A stretch of 64,000 nt of DNA, taken from assembly GCF_000238355.1 (NCBI RefSeq), contig NZ_AHCA01000005.1:186001-250000 (forward strand), in the 5' to 3' direction. The position numbers and the translations under genes are program-made. Below, one piece after another: positions 53,690 through 63,906 of the stretch. This DNA is from Pseudoalteromonas haloplanktis ATCC 14393 (GTDB taxonomy: Bacteria; Pseudomonadota; Gammaproteobacteria; Enterobacterales; Alteromonadaceae). How positions within the stretch are numbered: position 1 is the stretch's first letter; each line of letters begins with the position of its first letter. The notes under the pieces are model-generated. The model did no database searches and was not told the DNA's origin. It was given only the letters and a program-made list of their open reading frames with translations.

Positions 53690-54505
53690 TTAGATAGAAT
53701 TAGCTGAATTAATGCTGAATCGCTGTTTATTTTTTAATTCTAGTAAGGTCATAGCGCCTCCCCATACACAGCCGGTATCTAAAGCGTGAATATTTGCATG
53801 ATTAGTAATGCCCTCAAGAGCCGCCCAATGACCAAAGACAATGTGCTTTTTAAATGTGTTAAATCGAGGGTGTTTAAACCAAGGGATCATTGCATTTGAG
53901 TCAGCAATACCACCTTTAAAGGTTAATTCTAATTGTTCATCAAGGGTTAAAAAACGCATTCGTGTAAAGTAATTCACAATATAGCGAAATTGCTCAAACT
54001 CAGTAAGCTGGTCATTCCAAACAGCTGGGTGCTGCTCATACATATGTTTGAAATAGTTACTCGCATCAGCACCTTGATAACAGTTTTGTGCAAATTGTGC
54101 GTACTGTAGGGCTTGCTTAATAGACCAGGCCGGATTGAGACCTGCGTGACTTATAAACACTTGCTCTTGCTTAAGCCATAGCGCGAGCGGTTGTTGCTGT
54201 AACATGGCAATATAAGCGGGCAGCTTTTCTGATCTCAATAGGGCGGCGAGTTTATCTTTGGGGTTAGCTGGTTTGTTCAGCAAGTAGTTGGCAATAAGGT
54301 GTAAATCATGATTGCCTAAGGTTACAGTGATACTATCTTGGTGTGTGTATAAGTAATCTAAGCAGGCTAGGGAGTCGGGGCCGCGGGCAACAATGTCGCC
54401 CACTAAATAAAGGTGATCTTTACTTGGGTTGAAATCAACGTGCAGCAACAAAGCTTGAAATTCTTGATAACAGCCTTGTAGATCACCAATTGCATAGTTA
54501 GCCAT
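53690..54505 (-). CDS. apaH: Diadenosine tetraphosphatase (symmetrical)
   Basis: Splits Ap4A into two ADP and can also de-cap Np4-capped RNA. It has 271 residues. The metallophosphatase motifs are IGDLQGCYQEF, VGDIVARGPDS, TLGNHDLH and VFGHWAAL. The start codon directly follows the apaG stop (TAAATG). It is the last gene of the lptD-surA-pdxA-rsmA-apaG-apaH run. Confidence 0.95.
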   Translation of the reverse strand: MANYAIGDLQGCYQEFQALLLHVDFNPSKDHLYLVGDIVARGPDSLACLDYLYTHQDSITVTLGNHDLHLIANYLLNKPANPKDKLAALLRSEKLPAYIAMLQQQPLALWLKQEQVFISHAGLNPAWSIKQALQYAQFAQNCYQGADASNYFKHMYEQHPAVWNDQLTEFEQFRYIVNYFTRMRFLTLDEQLELTFKGGIADSNAMIPWFKHPRFNTFKKHIVFGHWAALEGITNHANIHALDTGCVWGGAMTLLELKNKQRFSINSANSI

Positions 54506-54895
54506 TTAATGCAAAATATTAGGTTGTGCTAAACGAAAAACGTTAATGGGTGCATCAAACTCAGTGCCGAACTCATTCTTCAAGGTATAGTAACCTTGCA
54601 TCGTGCCGACTGGCGTGTCGAGCACTGCACCACTGGTATATTTATAGCTTTCACCAGGGCCTATCGTTGGCTTTTCACCGACCACACCTTCACCCTGTAC
54701 TTCAACTTCTTTACCATTTGCATCAGTGATCAACCAATAACGGCTAATTAATTTAGCACTGCATAAGCTGTGATTTTTAATGGTAATTGAATAGGCAAAG
54801 ACATATTTATCGAGCTCAGGTTGTGATTGACCTTCAACATAAAATGTTTCTACCGAGACTTTAATGGGCGAGCCCAATTTACTGCTTGTTGTCAT
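54506..54895 (-). CDS. apaG: ApaG domain protein
   Basis: A 129-residue beta-sandwich (Fn3-like) cytoplasmic protein. Motifs [45 protein letters not shown] and GTMQGYYTL are typical. Genetic work in enterobacteria links it to Co/Mg tolerance, and the molecular function is unsettled. It overlaps the rsmA end by 17 bases. Confidence 0.95.
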   Translation of the reverse strand: MTTSSKLGSPIKVSVETFYVEGQSQPELDKYVFAYSITIKNHSLCSAKLISRYWLITDANGKEVEVQGEGVVGEKPTIGPGESYKYTSGAVLDTPVGTMQGYYTLKNEFGTEFDAPINVFRLAQPNILH

Positions 54896-55685
54896 AAATC
54901 CAATTTGCTATATCAATGAATTGTTGTAACGAAAGGCTTTCTGCGCGTAAGGTAATATCAATACCGATACTTGTTAATTCATCCGCAGTGACCAAGTTGG
55001 CTAAACTATTACGTAGTGTTTTACGGCGTTGGTTAAAGGCCTCTAAGCACACAGTGTTCAGGATTTTAGTACTTTTTGCTGTACGTTGCTCTGGTTTTTT
55101 CGGTATTAAACGAATAACGGCAGAGTCGACTTTAGGGGCAGGCTTGAAGCATTCAGGCGGTACTTCAATAACTGGTATTGCATTACAGTAATATTGAGTC
55201 ATAACACTCAAACGACCGAATGTTTTGCTACCTGGGCCTGCTACCATGCGTTTTACTACTTCTTTTTGCAGCATAAAGTGCATATGTTCAATACTGTCAG
55301 CAAACTCAAACAAGTGGAAAAGTAGAGGTGTTGAAATGTTGTAAGGCAAGTTACCAAAGACTTTTAATTTACGTTCATCTTTCATCAAGCTTGAAAAATC
55401 AAACTGCATGGCATCGCCTTGATGAACGCTCAGTTTTGGTCCTAAAAAAGGATGTTCTGTTAAGCGTTGGGCTAAATCTTTATCGAGTTCAACAACCGTT
55501 AAATGGCCGCTTAATTCACTTACAGGCTCAGTGATAGCGCCAAGACCTGGGCCGATTTCAACTAAATTATCCTGCGGTTTAGGATCAATTGCGTTGACAA
55601 TTTTATCGATGATCATTTCATCGCATAAAAAGTTTTGCCCAAAACGTTTACGGGCGCGGTGTCCTAAATGTACTTTATCTGTCAT
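54879..55685 (-). CDS. rsmA: 16S rRNA dimethyladenosine transferase
   Basis: Dimethylates two adjacent adenines near the 3' end of 16S rRNA (A1518 and A1519 in E. coli) late in 30S assembly. It has 268 residues. The SAM site shows RKRFGQNFL and [11 protein letters not shown]; the catalytic motif is [13 protein letters not shown]. The C-terminal [12 protein letters not shown] is diagnostic. It overlaps the pdxA stop by four bases. Confidence 0.97.
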   Translation of the reverse strand: MTDKVHLGHRARKRFGQNFLCDEMIIDKIVNAIDPKPQDNLVEIGPGLGAITEPVSELSGHLTVVELDKDLAQRLTEHPFLGPKLSVHQGDAMQFDFSSLMKDERKLKVFGNLPYNISTPLLFHLFEFADSIEHMHFMLQKEVVKRMVAGPGSKTFGRLSVMTQYYCNAIPVIEVPPECFKPAPKVDSAVIRLIPKKPEQRTAKSTKILNTVCLEAFNQRRKTLRNSLANLVTADELTSIGIDITLRAESLSLQQFIDIANWIYDNKQ

Positions 55686-56674
55686 TGATTTTGTGCTTTT
55701 TCATGGGCGAGCTTAATTGCTTCGCGGATCGCTAATTCAAAACTACCAACGTCAGCATCACCGCTGCCGGCTAAATCGAGCGCCGTACCGTGATCAACTG
55801 AAGTGCGTATAAACGGCAAACCTAGCGTTACATTAACTGATTTACCAAAACCTTTGTATTTTAGCACAGGTAGGCCTTGATCGTGATACATTGCGAGCAC
55901 CGCATCAGCTTGTGACAGGTATTTATCTTGAAACAAAGTATCTGCAGGCAGTGGACCGATAAGATTCATTCCTTCACTATTGAGTTGTTCAAGCGTTGGT
56001 GTAATTGTATCGATTTCTTCACGACCTAAATGGCCATCTTCTCCCGCATGTGGATTAAGCCCACAAACTAAAATCCGTGGCTTCTCAATACCAAATTTTG
56101 TTTGTAAATCATGATGTAAAATACGGGTTACTTTAGTAAGGCGCTCACTTGTAATAGCACGAGATACATAAGCCAGTGGTATGTGAGTCGTTACTAATGC
56201 AACGCGAAGACCTTCCGTAGCTAACAGCATGACTACATCAGGCGTGTTAGATTGCTGAGCAAAATACTCAGTGTGGCCACTAAAAGAAATCCCTGCTTTA
56301 TTAATAATGCCTTTATGAACCGGGCCAGTGACGACCGCTGCAAAAGTACCATTCATATTCATTTCACAGGCGATGCGCAAAGTATCGAGTACATACTGAC
56401 CGTTGGCATCATTTAATACACCCATTTCAACCTCAGCACCTAAATCTACTTGGTGTAGATAGATGCTGCCTGCGGGAGCAGGTGTTGCAGGGGTATTTTC
56501 ATCAAATGGGATCACCTTAATTGTTAACCCCAGTTGTTTGGCTCGCTGTAGTAATAACTGTTTATCAGCAATCACAACCAGTTGTGCTGGCCAGTCATGC
56601 TGAGCAAGTTGTAACAATAGATCCGGGCCTATCCCGGCAGGTTCGCCGGGAGTAATAGCAATACGTAGTGTCAT
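55682..56674 (-). CDS. pdxA: 4-hydroxythreonine-4-phosphate dehydrogenase
   Basis: NAD-dependent step of the DXP-dependent vitamin B6 pathway. It has 330 residues. Motifs are [16 protein letters not shown] at the start, [36 protein letters not shown] and the metal-binding [10 protein letters not shown] with [12 protein letters not shown] near the end. It lies three bases after the surA stop. Confidence 0.97.
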   Translation of the reverse strand: MTLRIAITPGEPAGIGPDLLLQLAQHDWPAQLVVIADKQLLLQRAKQLGLTIKVIPFDENTPATPAPAGSIYLHQVDLGAEVEMGVLNDANGQYVLDTLRIACEMNMNGTFAAVVTGPVHKGIINKAGISFSGHTEYFAQQSNTPDVVMLLATEGLRVALVTTHIPLAYVSRAITSERLTKVTRILHHDLQTKFGIEKPRILVCGLNPHAGEDGHLGREEIDTITPTLEQLNSEGMNLIGPLPADTLFQDKYLSQADAVLAMYHDQGLPVLKYKGFGKSVNVTLGLPFIRTSVDHGTALDLAGSGDADVGSFELAIREAIKLAHEKAQNQ

Positions 56675-56677
56675 TGG

Positions 56678-57973
56678 TTATTCATCAATTGGGAAAATTT
56701 CAACATGGGCTTGTTCGCGCATTTCTTGCTGCCAGTTAAAGCTTTCTTCTTTAAATTTACGATTAAATAGCATACCGTGAGCGCGATTTCGTTTTGCAAT
56801 CTCTGTTTTATCAGCCACGCGTTTATCTAATAATTGCACAATATGCCAGCCAAATGTGGTTCTAAATGGGTCACTTATTTCATTTTTATCAAGTGATAAC
56901 AGAGTGTCTCTAAACTGTGGCACATAGGTTGTAGGGTCTGTCCAATCGTACTCACCCCCTTTTAGTGCTGAGCCAGGATCTTCTGAATACTCTTTAGCAA
57001 GTTCAGCAAAATCCGCAGTTCCGGCACGTAAATCTTTAGCAAAGCCATTGAGCATATTACGGGCTTTTTCTTCGCTTAAAATAATAGATGGTTTGATTAA
57101 GATATGGCGAGATTTAACTTCCGTTGTTTCAACAACTTGGCGGCCACGAATATCTTGAACTTTAATGATATGAAAACCAGCGCCCGAACGAAGTGGGCCG
57201 ATGATGGCATCTTTTTTGGTGCCTTTAACGGCTTCGGCAAAGAGTGATGGCATTTCATTAATGCTCATCCAGCCTAATTGTCCACCTTCAAGTGCTTTCG
57301 AGCCACTTGATGATGAAATCGCGATGCGTTTAAATTCTTTGCCTTCTTGTAAAAATTCGATCACTTTATCAGCACGAGTTTTTGCACTTGCAATTTCGTC
57401 CGCCGTGGCGTTGTTAGGAATGTCGATTAAAATATGGCCAATATCGTATTCTTCAGTATTTTGACCTTGGCTTTCCATAATTTTTAATAAGTTATCAACT
57501 TCTTGTGGGCTGATATAAATACGACGGTCAACGTTTGCACGCATGACTTGCTGGGTGGTAATTTCTTTACGAATTTCTTCACGGTAAGCTTGGAAGCTTT
57601 CACCGGATGCTTCAATTGTACGGCGTAAATCTGCGATTGAACCGCCTTGCTCTTTGGCCATGCCAATCAAGGTTTGATCAAGTTGGCTATCAGAAATCTC
57701 TAAGCCCATACGTTCGGCTAATTGCATCATCAGTGTTTGGTTTACTAAACGTTCCATTGCTTGGATACGTAAAGTGCCATCAGAAGGCAATTCTTGGCCT
57801 TGCTCTTTGGCTTGGGCTTTAACTCGGTTAACAATAGTGTCAACTTCACTTTGTAAAATGACCCCTTGGTTGACAATACCCACTACTTTGTCGATTTCAA
57901 CAGGGGCTGCGAAAGCGCTTTGGCATAGACCAAGCGTTAATACTGCGGATGCTAATAATTTTTTTAAATTCAT
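56678..57973 (-). CDS. surA: Periplasmic chaperone and peptidyl-prolyl isomerase SurA
   Basis: Escorts outer-membrane proteins such as LptD through the periplasm. It has 431 residues. The signal peptide ends QSAFAAPVE. The helical chaperone domain (IVNQGVILQSEVD) covers about 25-170. Two parvulin domains follow (EYDIGHILIDIP ... GGQLGWM, and VKSRHILIKPS ... KGGEYDWTDP), then the C-terminal chaperone helix. It directly follows lptD, its chief client, on the same strand. Confidence 0.96.
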   Translation of the reverse strand: MNLKKLLASAVLTLGLCQSAFAAPVEIDKVVGIVNQGVILQSEVDTIVNRVKAQAKEQGQELPSDGTLRIQAMERLVNQTLMMQLAERMGLEISDSQLDQTLIGMAKEQGGSIADLRRTIEASGESFQAYREEIRKEITTQQVMRANVDRRIYISPQEVDNLLKIMESQGQNTEEYDIGHILIDIPNNATADEIASAKTRADKVIEFLQEGKEFKRIAISSSSGSKALEGGQLGWMSINEMPSLFAEAVKGTKKDAIIGPLRSGAGFHIIKVQDIRGRQVVETTEVKSRHILIKPSIILSEEKARNMLNGFAKDLRAGTADFAELAKEYSEDPGSALKGGEYDWTDPTTYVPQFRDTLLSLDKNEISDPFRTTFGWHIVQLLDKRVADKTEIAKRNRAHGMLFNRKFKEESFNWQQEMREQAHVEIFPIDE

Positions 57974-58009
57974 ACTTTTTCTAATACTCTTGCTAATAGT
58001 ACGGTAATA

Positions 58010-60253
58010 CTAGTTATTAAGAAAATACGGTCTACGATAGCCAAAAATACCTTGTTGTAATAATTTTTGTGCATCATAACGGCTTTTACTACCTAACCCT
58101 TTTAAGACAATATTAAAGCCAATACTTGAATCAAAAGTGGCTTGTTCTTGGCCTATCGCTTGATTTAAATCAGTTTCAATTTGACGACGGGCAGTAACTT
58201 GAAAGGCCCAACAGCAAGATTCATATTGCAATCCACTGAATACCTCGACGCTACGGCCGCTTTCTAAATCGCGGTGATAGCTACTTACAAATTGCCATTG
58301 TTCACTAAGCGGGAAGCTAGTAAAGAAGCCAACTTGCTCGATTGTATTGCCTGAGACATCATTTGCATAGCGATGGTTCAATTGGACGAGTTGATTATCG
58401 TCACCTTTATAATCTAGGGTTACATTTGACTGAATGATTTGTTTTCCATCAGTGTCATATTGAATCCCACCGGATAAATACCAACGACGGTGCCAATGTA
58501 ACATGGTTTGCGCGGCAAACAAGGCATTATAGTTAGTATCTGAATCCAGATTTTGTGCAGTTGGTTTAGCTGAATCGCTTAAATAGAAGATTTGCCCAGC
58601 ACTAAAGTTAAACAGCTCCTCACTATTATCATTAAATAATCGTGTAGTAGCACCGAGTGTAAATTGATTTGCAGCGGCGATGCGGTCAACGCTTGAGAAG
58701 CGGCTATCGCGGAATAAACCAAAAAAGTCATCTTGTAACTTTGTTGTATCATATAAGCCAATATCAGATTGATCTTTGTCTGGTGTGTAAAGGTACTGAA
58801 CTTGCGGCTCTAAAGTTTGAATACCATTGTCGATCATACTGGTATCACGTTCAAAGTTTAGCTGGCTATATAAACGTACTTTTGGCAAGGTCCGTGATAC
58901 TGTTTCAGCATAATCGGTGTTAGCTAAGTCGCCCTCTTGTTTATAATTAGTGTGTAGTACACTAAATTCCGACAGAAACGACCACGCATGTTCTTGATAA
59001 CCATAACTAGCTTTAGGCTCAATATGTACCCGAGTGGCTTTTTCTATAATTGCCGTATCGTTGGTAAAATGGCTTAATTCGCCATTGAGTGTTAACTCAA
59101 TATCGTTAAAGAGAAACGGTGTCGTTTGCGAAAAACTAATTTGCGGTAATGCAGCATAAGACTCAATATGATCACCTAATACTTCAAAGTTTTGTACTTT
59201 GATATCCGTGCGCCAAGTTTCGCCTAAGTAAGAGAGTGAACCAGTACGATAAAGCTGCGTATCAGTTCGAGTCGCGTAATTTGAATCTAAATCAGTGAGG
59301 TAGTTGTCATCACTGACATTAGTTATATCTATCGCTGCTCGCCAGTTTTCATCAAAATAGCTTTGTTGTTGCCAATGAAACAGAAATCGCTCATCAAGCT
59401 CAGGCTCAGAGTCATCTTTATCTAGATACTCAAGCGCAACTAAACCTTCGTTACTATCACTTAAATATCTAAACTCGCCTTGTAATTGTAAGCCTTTTTT
59501 AGACATATAGCGTGGCGTTATAGTGGCATCGTAATTAGGTGCAATATTCCAATAATATGGTGTGATGCTTTCAATGCCATAACGATCTGAACTGGAAATG
59601 TTAGGGGTCAGTAAGCCTGATTTTCTGCGATCATCAATCGGAAAAGTAAAATACGGTAAGTACAGCACTGGTGTGTCCATAATACGCAGTACCATATCAT
59701 GGGTTTCACCCCAGCCCTCTTCACGAGAGAGTAAGATTTCTTCAGCTTGAATTGCCCACAATGGCGTTTCATTTGGGCAGGTAGTAAAGCTTGCGTTCAG
59801 TAGTGCTAAGCCAGACTGGTTCACTGTGAGCTTTTCTGCACCGCCGTGGCCTTGTTGATCGGTTAGTTTATAATCGGCACCGAGCAAACTGATTTCAGAG
59901 TTATTTAAATCAGCATTGAGACCAGCACTATTTACTTCACTGATTGCATCACGATAAGTAATAGGGCCCGTTGCATTAAGTAACCCACGCTGTTTGTCAA
60001 TTAGCGCGCTTTGTGCGGACAAACTCATAGTAAGGGTGTTAATATCAACATTACCGGTAAATTCTGCGCTTTGGGTACCAAGTAATTCAATATCATTTGA
60101 TTGGATATCGACCATGCCTAAATCAAGGCCAGCAAGCGGTTGCCAAGCTCTGGTTTGCATTGAATTGCCACAAAAGTTGTGTGCAAGTTCAGTTTCGGCA
60201 AGCGATGGTGCGCTGATCACACTTAGCATCATTATGCCCCAGGTTTTGCTCAT
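58010..60253 (-). CDS. lptD: LPS-assembly protein LptD
   Basis: Outer-membrane beta-barrel that places lipopolysaccharide in the outer leaflet with LptE. It has 747 residues. The signal peptide ends APSLAETEL. The periplasmic jellyroll domain (about 50-220; GNVDINTLTMSL, GGAEKLTVNQ) is followed by a large barrel (DRYGIESITPYYW and onward). Four conserved cysteines that make the interdomain disulfides are visible: NFCGNS, TTCPNETPLW, and the SCCWAF pair near the C-terminus. It heads the lptD-to-apaH run and is divergent from amgK. Confidence 0.96.
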   Translation of the reverse strand: MSKTWGIMMLSVISAPSLAETELAHNFCGNSMQTRAWQPLAGLDLGMVDIQSNDIELLGTQSAEFTGNVDINTLTMSLSAQSALIDKQRGLLNATGPITYRDAISEVNSAGLNADLNNSEISLLGADYKLTDQQGHGGAEKLTVNQSGLALLNASFTTCPNETPLWAIQAEEILLSREEGWGETHDMVLRIMDTPVLYLPYFTFPIDDRRKSGLLTPNISSSDRYGIESITPYYWNIAPNYDATITPRYMSKKGLQLQGEFRYLSDSNEGLVALEYLDKDDSEPELDERFLFHWQQQSYFDENWRAAIDITNVSDDNYLTDLDSNYATRTDTQLYRTGSLSYLGETWRTDIKVQNFEVLGDHIESYAALPQISFSQTTPFLFNDIELTLNGELSHFTNDTAIIEKATRVHIEPKASYGYQEHAWSFLSEFSVLHTNYKQEGDLANTDYAETVSRTLPKVRLYSQLNFERDTSMIDNGIQTLEPQVQYLYTPDKDQSDIGLYDTTKLQDDFFGLFRDSRFSSVDRIAAANQFTLGATTRLFNDNSEELFNFSAGQIFYLSDSAKPTAQNLDSDTNYNALFAAQTMLHWHRRWYLSGGIQYDTDGKQIIQSNVTLDYKGDDNQLVQLNHRYANDVSGNTIEQVGFFTSFPLSEQWQFVSSYHRDLESGRSVEVFSGLQYESCCWAFQVTARRQIETDLNQAIGQEQATFDSSIGFNIVLKGLGSKSRYDAQKLLQQGIFGYRRPYFLNN

Positions 60254-60309
60254 TTATTAACCTTAATACGCTGTCGTTGAATATAAGAGTGACATAATAA
60301 AGGAAAACA

Positions 60310-61362
60310 ATGGCAAATACAGTAATTGACTTAGTGAAAAATAGATATCATTACGAAATGAACCGTTATAAAAGTTTACAGCAGTTTTTAAGTCCGCATT
60401 TTGAAGATGAAGTATATCAACTTGCTGCGATCACTGGAGATGCGAGTTTTCGTCGCTACTTCCGCTTAAACAGTGGTCAAGAGAGCTATATAGTCATGGA
60501 CTCAGATCCAACTAAGCTGGATAACACACCTTATATAGAACTGAATAAGGTTTTTTCTGAGCATGGATTTAAATTACCGAAAATATTACACGCTGATGAA
60601 AAACAAGGTTTCTTTTTATTAAGTGATTTAGGTAATGTGCACCTTGCTGATATGCTCGATGATAAAGAGCGCATCAATCATTATAAGCATTTAATAAAGC
60701 TCAGTGCGCAATGGGCAAAAATGCCTGCAGTTGAACATATGAAAGATTTCGACCGTGCGTTCTTAGAATTAGAGCTAGGTATTTTTTTACAGTGGCTGGT
60801 CGAAGCGTTTTTACAATTAAAAATCACTCCTGCTGAGCGCTTACTTTGGCAAACTAGCTGCGAGTTACTGATTGCTAACGTACTTGCTCAGCCAAGTGTG
60901 ACAGTGCATCGTGATTTCCATAGTCGCAATATTATGCGCAGTGAACAACAATGGGCAATTATTGACTATCAAGATGCTGTGCAAGGTCCGGTTTGTTATG
61001 ATTTAGTTTCGCTATTGCGGGACTGCTATTTTAAACTTCCTCACGATGAACTTGAGTATTTACTTGAGCATGCATTTAGCGAGTTTGAACAACAGGGATT
61101 GATCAGCAATATTAGTTTTACAACCTTTAAACAATGGTTTGATCTAACGGGCATTCAGCGTCATTTAAAAGCCGCTGGTATTTTTTGTCGGCTGAATTTA
61201 CGTGATGGTAAACCAGGGTATATGGACAATGTATTGCCAACCTTGCGCTATATTAGTGATGTTGCTCAAGATCATCCGCCATTAATGGAGTTAGGTCTTT
61301 GGATTAAAAATACCATTATACCGGCTACAATAGTGGCACTTGATAAAGCACCTGATAAATAA
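60310..61362 (+). CDS. amgK: Anomeric MurNAc/GlcNAc kinase AmgK
   Basis: Phosphorylates recycled N-acetylmuramate at C1 for direct return to UDP-MurNAc. It has 350 residues and an aminoglycoside-phosphotransferase fold. Shown are the ATP-binding ITGDASFRRYFRL, LLSDLGNVHLADML, the catalytic loop VHRDFHSRNIMR and the metal motif IIDYQDAVQGPVCYDLVSL. The stop overlaps the murU start (TAATG), and the pair amgK-murU next to lptD is as in Pseudomonas. Confidence 0.92.
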   Translation: MANTVIDLVKNRYHYEMNRYKSLQQFLSPHFEDEVYQLAAITGDASFRRYFRLNSGQESYIVMDSDPTKLDNTPYIELNKVFSEHGFKLPKILHADEKQGFFLLSDLGNVHLADMLDDKERINHYKHLIKLSAQWAKMPAVEHMKDFDRAFLELELGIFLQWLVEAFLQLKITPAERLLWQTSCELLIANVLAQPSVTVHRDFHSRNIMRSEQQWAIIDYQDAVQGPVCYDLVSLLRDCYFKLPHDELEYLLEHAFSEFEQQGLISNISFTTFKQWFDLTGIQRHLKAAGIFCRLNLRDGKPGYMDNVLPTLRYISDVAQDHPPLMELGLWIKNTIIPATIVALDKAPDK

Positions 61363-62060
61363 TGAAAGCGATGATACTAGCCGCGGGTCGCGGTCAACGT
61401 ATGATGCCATTAACTGCAAATTTACCTAAACCAATGTTAAAGGTACAAGGTAAGCCATTAATAGAACATCATATTGAACGACTCAAAAGTGCCGGGATTA
61501 CTGACTTTGTAATCAACCTAGCATGGCAAGGTGATAAAATTCGTGATTACTTTGCTGATGGCAGCCAACTCGGTGTGCAGATTGAGTATAGCCAAGAGCC
61601 TGAACAGGGGCTTGAAACCGCAGGCGGTATTATTCAAGCTCTGCCTTTACTGGGAGAGCAATTTATTGTTATTAACGGTGATATATTTACCGATTATGAC
61701 GTAAGTTCATTGCTGCATATTCATCTAGATGATGGGGAAGGGCACATAGTATTAGTTGAAAACCCGCCGCATAACCCACATGGTGACTTTACTTTGCGCC
61801 ATTTAGATGACGCCAGTCCGAAGTACACTTTCTCTGGTATTAGCCGTTTCCATCAACAATTTTTTGCTGGGATCACTGCAGGGTCTCATCGCTTAGGGCC
61901 GTTATTAAAAGAAAAATTGGCTGAGCAGCTTGTCTCTACTGAGCTGTATATTGGTCGTTGGGATGATATTGGTACGCCGGAGCGATTGGCGCAATTGAAT
62001 GAGTCACTGATAGCGCAGCAGAATAATTTTCACAATCTAGGAGCGCCACATGTGGGGTAA
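61362..62060 (+). CDS. murU: MurNAc-1-phosphate uridylyltransferase MurU
   Basis: Converts MurNAc-1-phosphate and UTP to UDP-MurNAc, which bypasses the fosfomycin-sensitive de novo steps. It has 232 residues. The nucleotidyltransferase signature is AAGRGQRMMPLTANLPKPML, with the metal Asp in INGDIFTDYD and GRWDDIGTPERLAQL near the end. It is coupled to amgK by TAATG and overlaps the djlA start by 11 bases. Confidence 0.94.
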   Translation: MKAMILAAGRGQRMMPLTANLPKPMLKVQGKPLIEHHIERLKSAGITDFVINLAWQGDKIRDYFADGSQLGVQIEYSQEPEQGLETAGGIIQALPLLGEQFIVINGDIFTDYDVSSLLHIHLDDGEGHIVLVENPPHNPHGDFTLRHLDDASPKYTFSGISRFHQQFFAGITAGSHRLGPLLKEKLAEQLVSTELYIGRWDDIGTPERLAQLNESLIAQQNNFHNLGAPHVG

Positions 62061-62922
62061 AATTTTAGGTGCCTGTTTTGGCTTTATGTTTGGGCGCATT
62101 ATAGGCTTATTTATAGGCTTATATTTAGGCCATATGTTTGATAAAAGCTTAAAGCAAAATTTTGATAAAGCAGGTGGCTTTGCAAGTTTATTTAAAGGTG
62201 ATGACGACATTCATCAACGCCAAGCGCTATTTTTCACCAGTTGCTTTGGCGTCATGGGGCACATTGCTAAGTCAAATGGCCGGGTAAGCGAAACCCATAT
62301 TCGTGCTGCTAGCTTATTTATGGATGAAATGGGCTTGACGGGAGATGATCGAAAAGAAGCGCAGGATGCTTTTAAAGCGGGAAAAGACAGCGACTTTTCA
62401 CTCAAAGAAACCGTGTTTGATTTTAAAGAACGTTTTGCACGCCGTCATGATCTACTGCAGTTGTTTTTAGAAATTCAAATTCAAATGGCGTTTTCTGATG
62501 GGGTGCTTGCAACGCAAGAAAAAGAGCTATTGCAAGAGGTCAGTAAATTATTGGGGATCTCTAAAACTCACTTTGCATTTGTGCTTAAGCGCTACCAAGC
62601 TGAGTTTTCTTTTCGCCAGCAACAACAGCGTTACCAACAACAGCAACAGCGCCAAAATGGGCAAAGTAGCAGTTATCGAGAAGGCTCAGGTCATCACGTG
62701 CCACCTAATACTGGTATGAGTCGTACTCAAGCGTTAGCTTTGTTGGGTTTAAATAATGAAGCGAGTGCGCGAGACATAAAAGTCGCGTACCGTAAACTCA
62801 TGGCGCAACATCACCCTGATAAATTGGTTTCTCAAGGGTTGCCTAAGCACATGATGGAATTGGCGGTAAAGAAGAGCCAAGACATTCAAGCTGCGTATGA
62901 GTTCTTAAAAAAGGCGGCGTAA
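62050..62922 (+). CDS. djlA: Membrane-anchored DnaJ-like co-chaperone DjlA
   Basis: A co-chaperone of DnaK of 290 residues. The N-terminal membrane segment is rich in Gly (ACFGFMFGRIIGLFIG). The cytoplasmic TerB-like helical domain spans about 50-190. A Gln-rich linker (QQQQRYQQQQQRQ) is followed by a C-terminal J domain (about 225-290) with the essential HPD motif in MAQHHPDKLV. Ribosome site AGGAG. Its last 18 bases overlap the DUF3530 gene tail-to-tail. Confidence 0.93.
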   Translation: MWGKILGACFGFMFGRIIGLFIGLYLGHMFDKSLKQNFDKAGGFASLFKGDDDIHQRQALFFTSCFGVMGHIAKSNGRVSETHIRAASLFMDEMGLTGDDRKEAQDAFKAGKDSDFSLKETVFDFKERFARRHDLLQLFLEIQIQMAFSDGVLATQEKELLQEVSKLLGISKTHFAFVLKRYQAEFSFRQQQQRYQQQQQRQNGQSSSYREGSGHHVPPNTGMSRTQALALLGLNNEASARDIKVAYRKLMAQHHPDKLVSQGLPKHMMELAVKKSQDIQAAYEFLKKAA

Positions 62923-63834
62923 AAAGCCGTCTACTTCTTTGGTGAGGCGCTCATGTTGCTGTGGCTCTGAGCGCAAGCCAAATAGTTCACGTTGACGGTA
63001 GTCATACTTGCTATGGCGTTTTACCCAACGTTTTCTATCCGCCACACTTAATAGTAAATCAGGGTTATCAACACTGTAGTAAATATCTAACAATGGTGGA
63101 CTAATCGTTGAGATTGTTGCGTTGAGTTGCTGATTTCGTTGACTATTTGGTAAGTAACTGCTGAGACTGATAAACGCATCAATATTAGTGCTTGGGTATT
63201 GGGCATAATGCTCGAGTAACACTGCTGCACTCGCACCTTGGGCAATGACCACTATTTTGCCATCTTCATTCAATGCACTTTGATATAGCGCATTAAAACG
63301 TGCGATTAAGTTGAGTTTATAATTATCGATTATTGCATTACTTATTTGCGCAATCGCCTCAACATGCACTGGTTTAGCCGGTGGAGTCGTAGGCGAATCA
63401 TCATTGTTATCGCTTTCAGTTTGGTTGCTATTAGCTGGCTTGCTTTGAGGATTTTCAGCTTCAGTTGGTACGGCTTGCCAGTCAATATCAGGTACTGTCA
63501 TTGCTAATGTGGCATAACCTAAATCATTTAGTTGGGTGCGTAAAAAATTAATTCCATCGTTATCGGTCGGTAAGTGCTGCCAGTCAGGAATGATCAATAC
63601 CACACCACGCTGCTGAGCACTCATGTGCTGACGATATAAGCTCAAAAACTCAGTGTCACCAGCAAGCAGCGGCTTTAACTCGTCTTGTGGCATTAAGCGT
63701 GATAAATCGCTACTGACAACGGTTGACCAAGGAGTGGGTGTAATAAAGTCGGCAGCTAGTACAGGTGTCAATAGCGTAATACCTATAGCTAAGCCTATTA
63801 ATTGCGGTATTTTAAATTGTTTACCAGTAATCAT
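62905..63834 (-). CDS. DUF3530 family exported protein
   Basis: An exported protein of about 309 residues resembling the DUF3530 family. It has an alpha/beta-hydrolase-like outline: VVLIIPDWQHLP, GKIVVIAQGASAAVLLEHYA with the nucleophile-elbow region lacking a canonical GxSxG, and DAFISLSSYLP. A low-complexity Asn/Ser/Pro linker sits at about 150-180. The signal peptide (QLIGLAIGITLLTPVLAADF) supports the ATG at 63834; a GTG four codons upstream is also possible. The absence of the nucleophilic Ser pattern makes enzymatic activity uncertain. Confidence 0.75.
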   Translation of the reverse strand: MITGKQFKIPQLIGLAIGITLLTPVLAADFITPTPWSTVVSSDLSRLMPQDELKPLLAGDTEFLSLYRQHMSAQQRGVVLIIPDWQHLPTDNDGINFLRTQLNDLGYATLAMTVPDIDWQAVPTEAENPQSKPANSNQTESDNNDDSPTTPPAKPVHVEAIAQISNAIIDNYKLNLIARFNALYQSALNEDGKIVVIAQGASAAVLLEHYAQYPSTNIDAFISLSSYLPNSQRNQQLNATISTISPPLLDIYYSVDNPDLLLSVADRKRWVKRHSKYDYRQRELFGLRSEPQQHERLTKEVDGFLRRLF

Positions 63835-63906
63835 ATCAGCCACCACGATGAGTCAATAAGTCGTTATCGGCTTGAATGATAAAAAGTTTAGCCTTGATTT
63901 TAGGAC

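Noticed and set aside
62627..62658. CAA/CAG-rich repeat in djlA
   Set aside because: It encodes the Gln-rich linker between the TerB-like and J domains, which is common in DjlA. Not a separate element.
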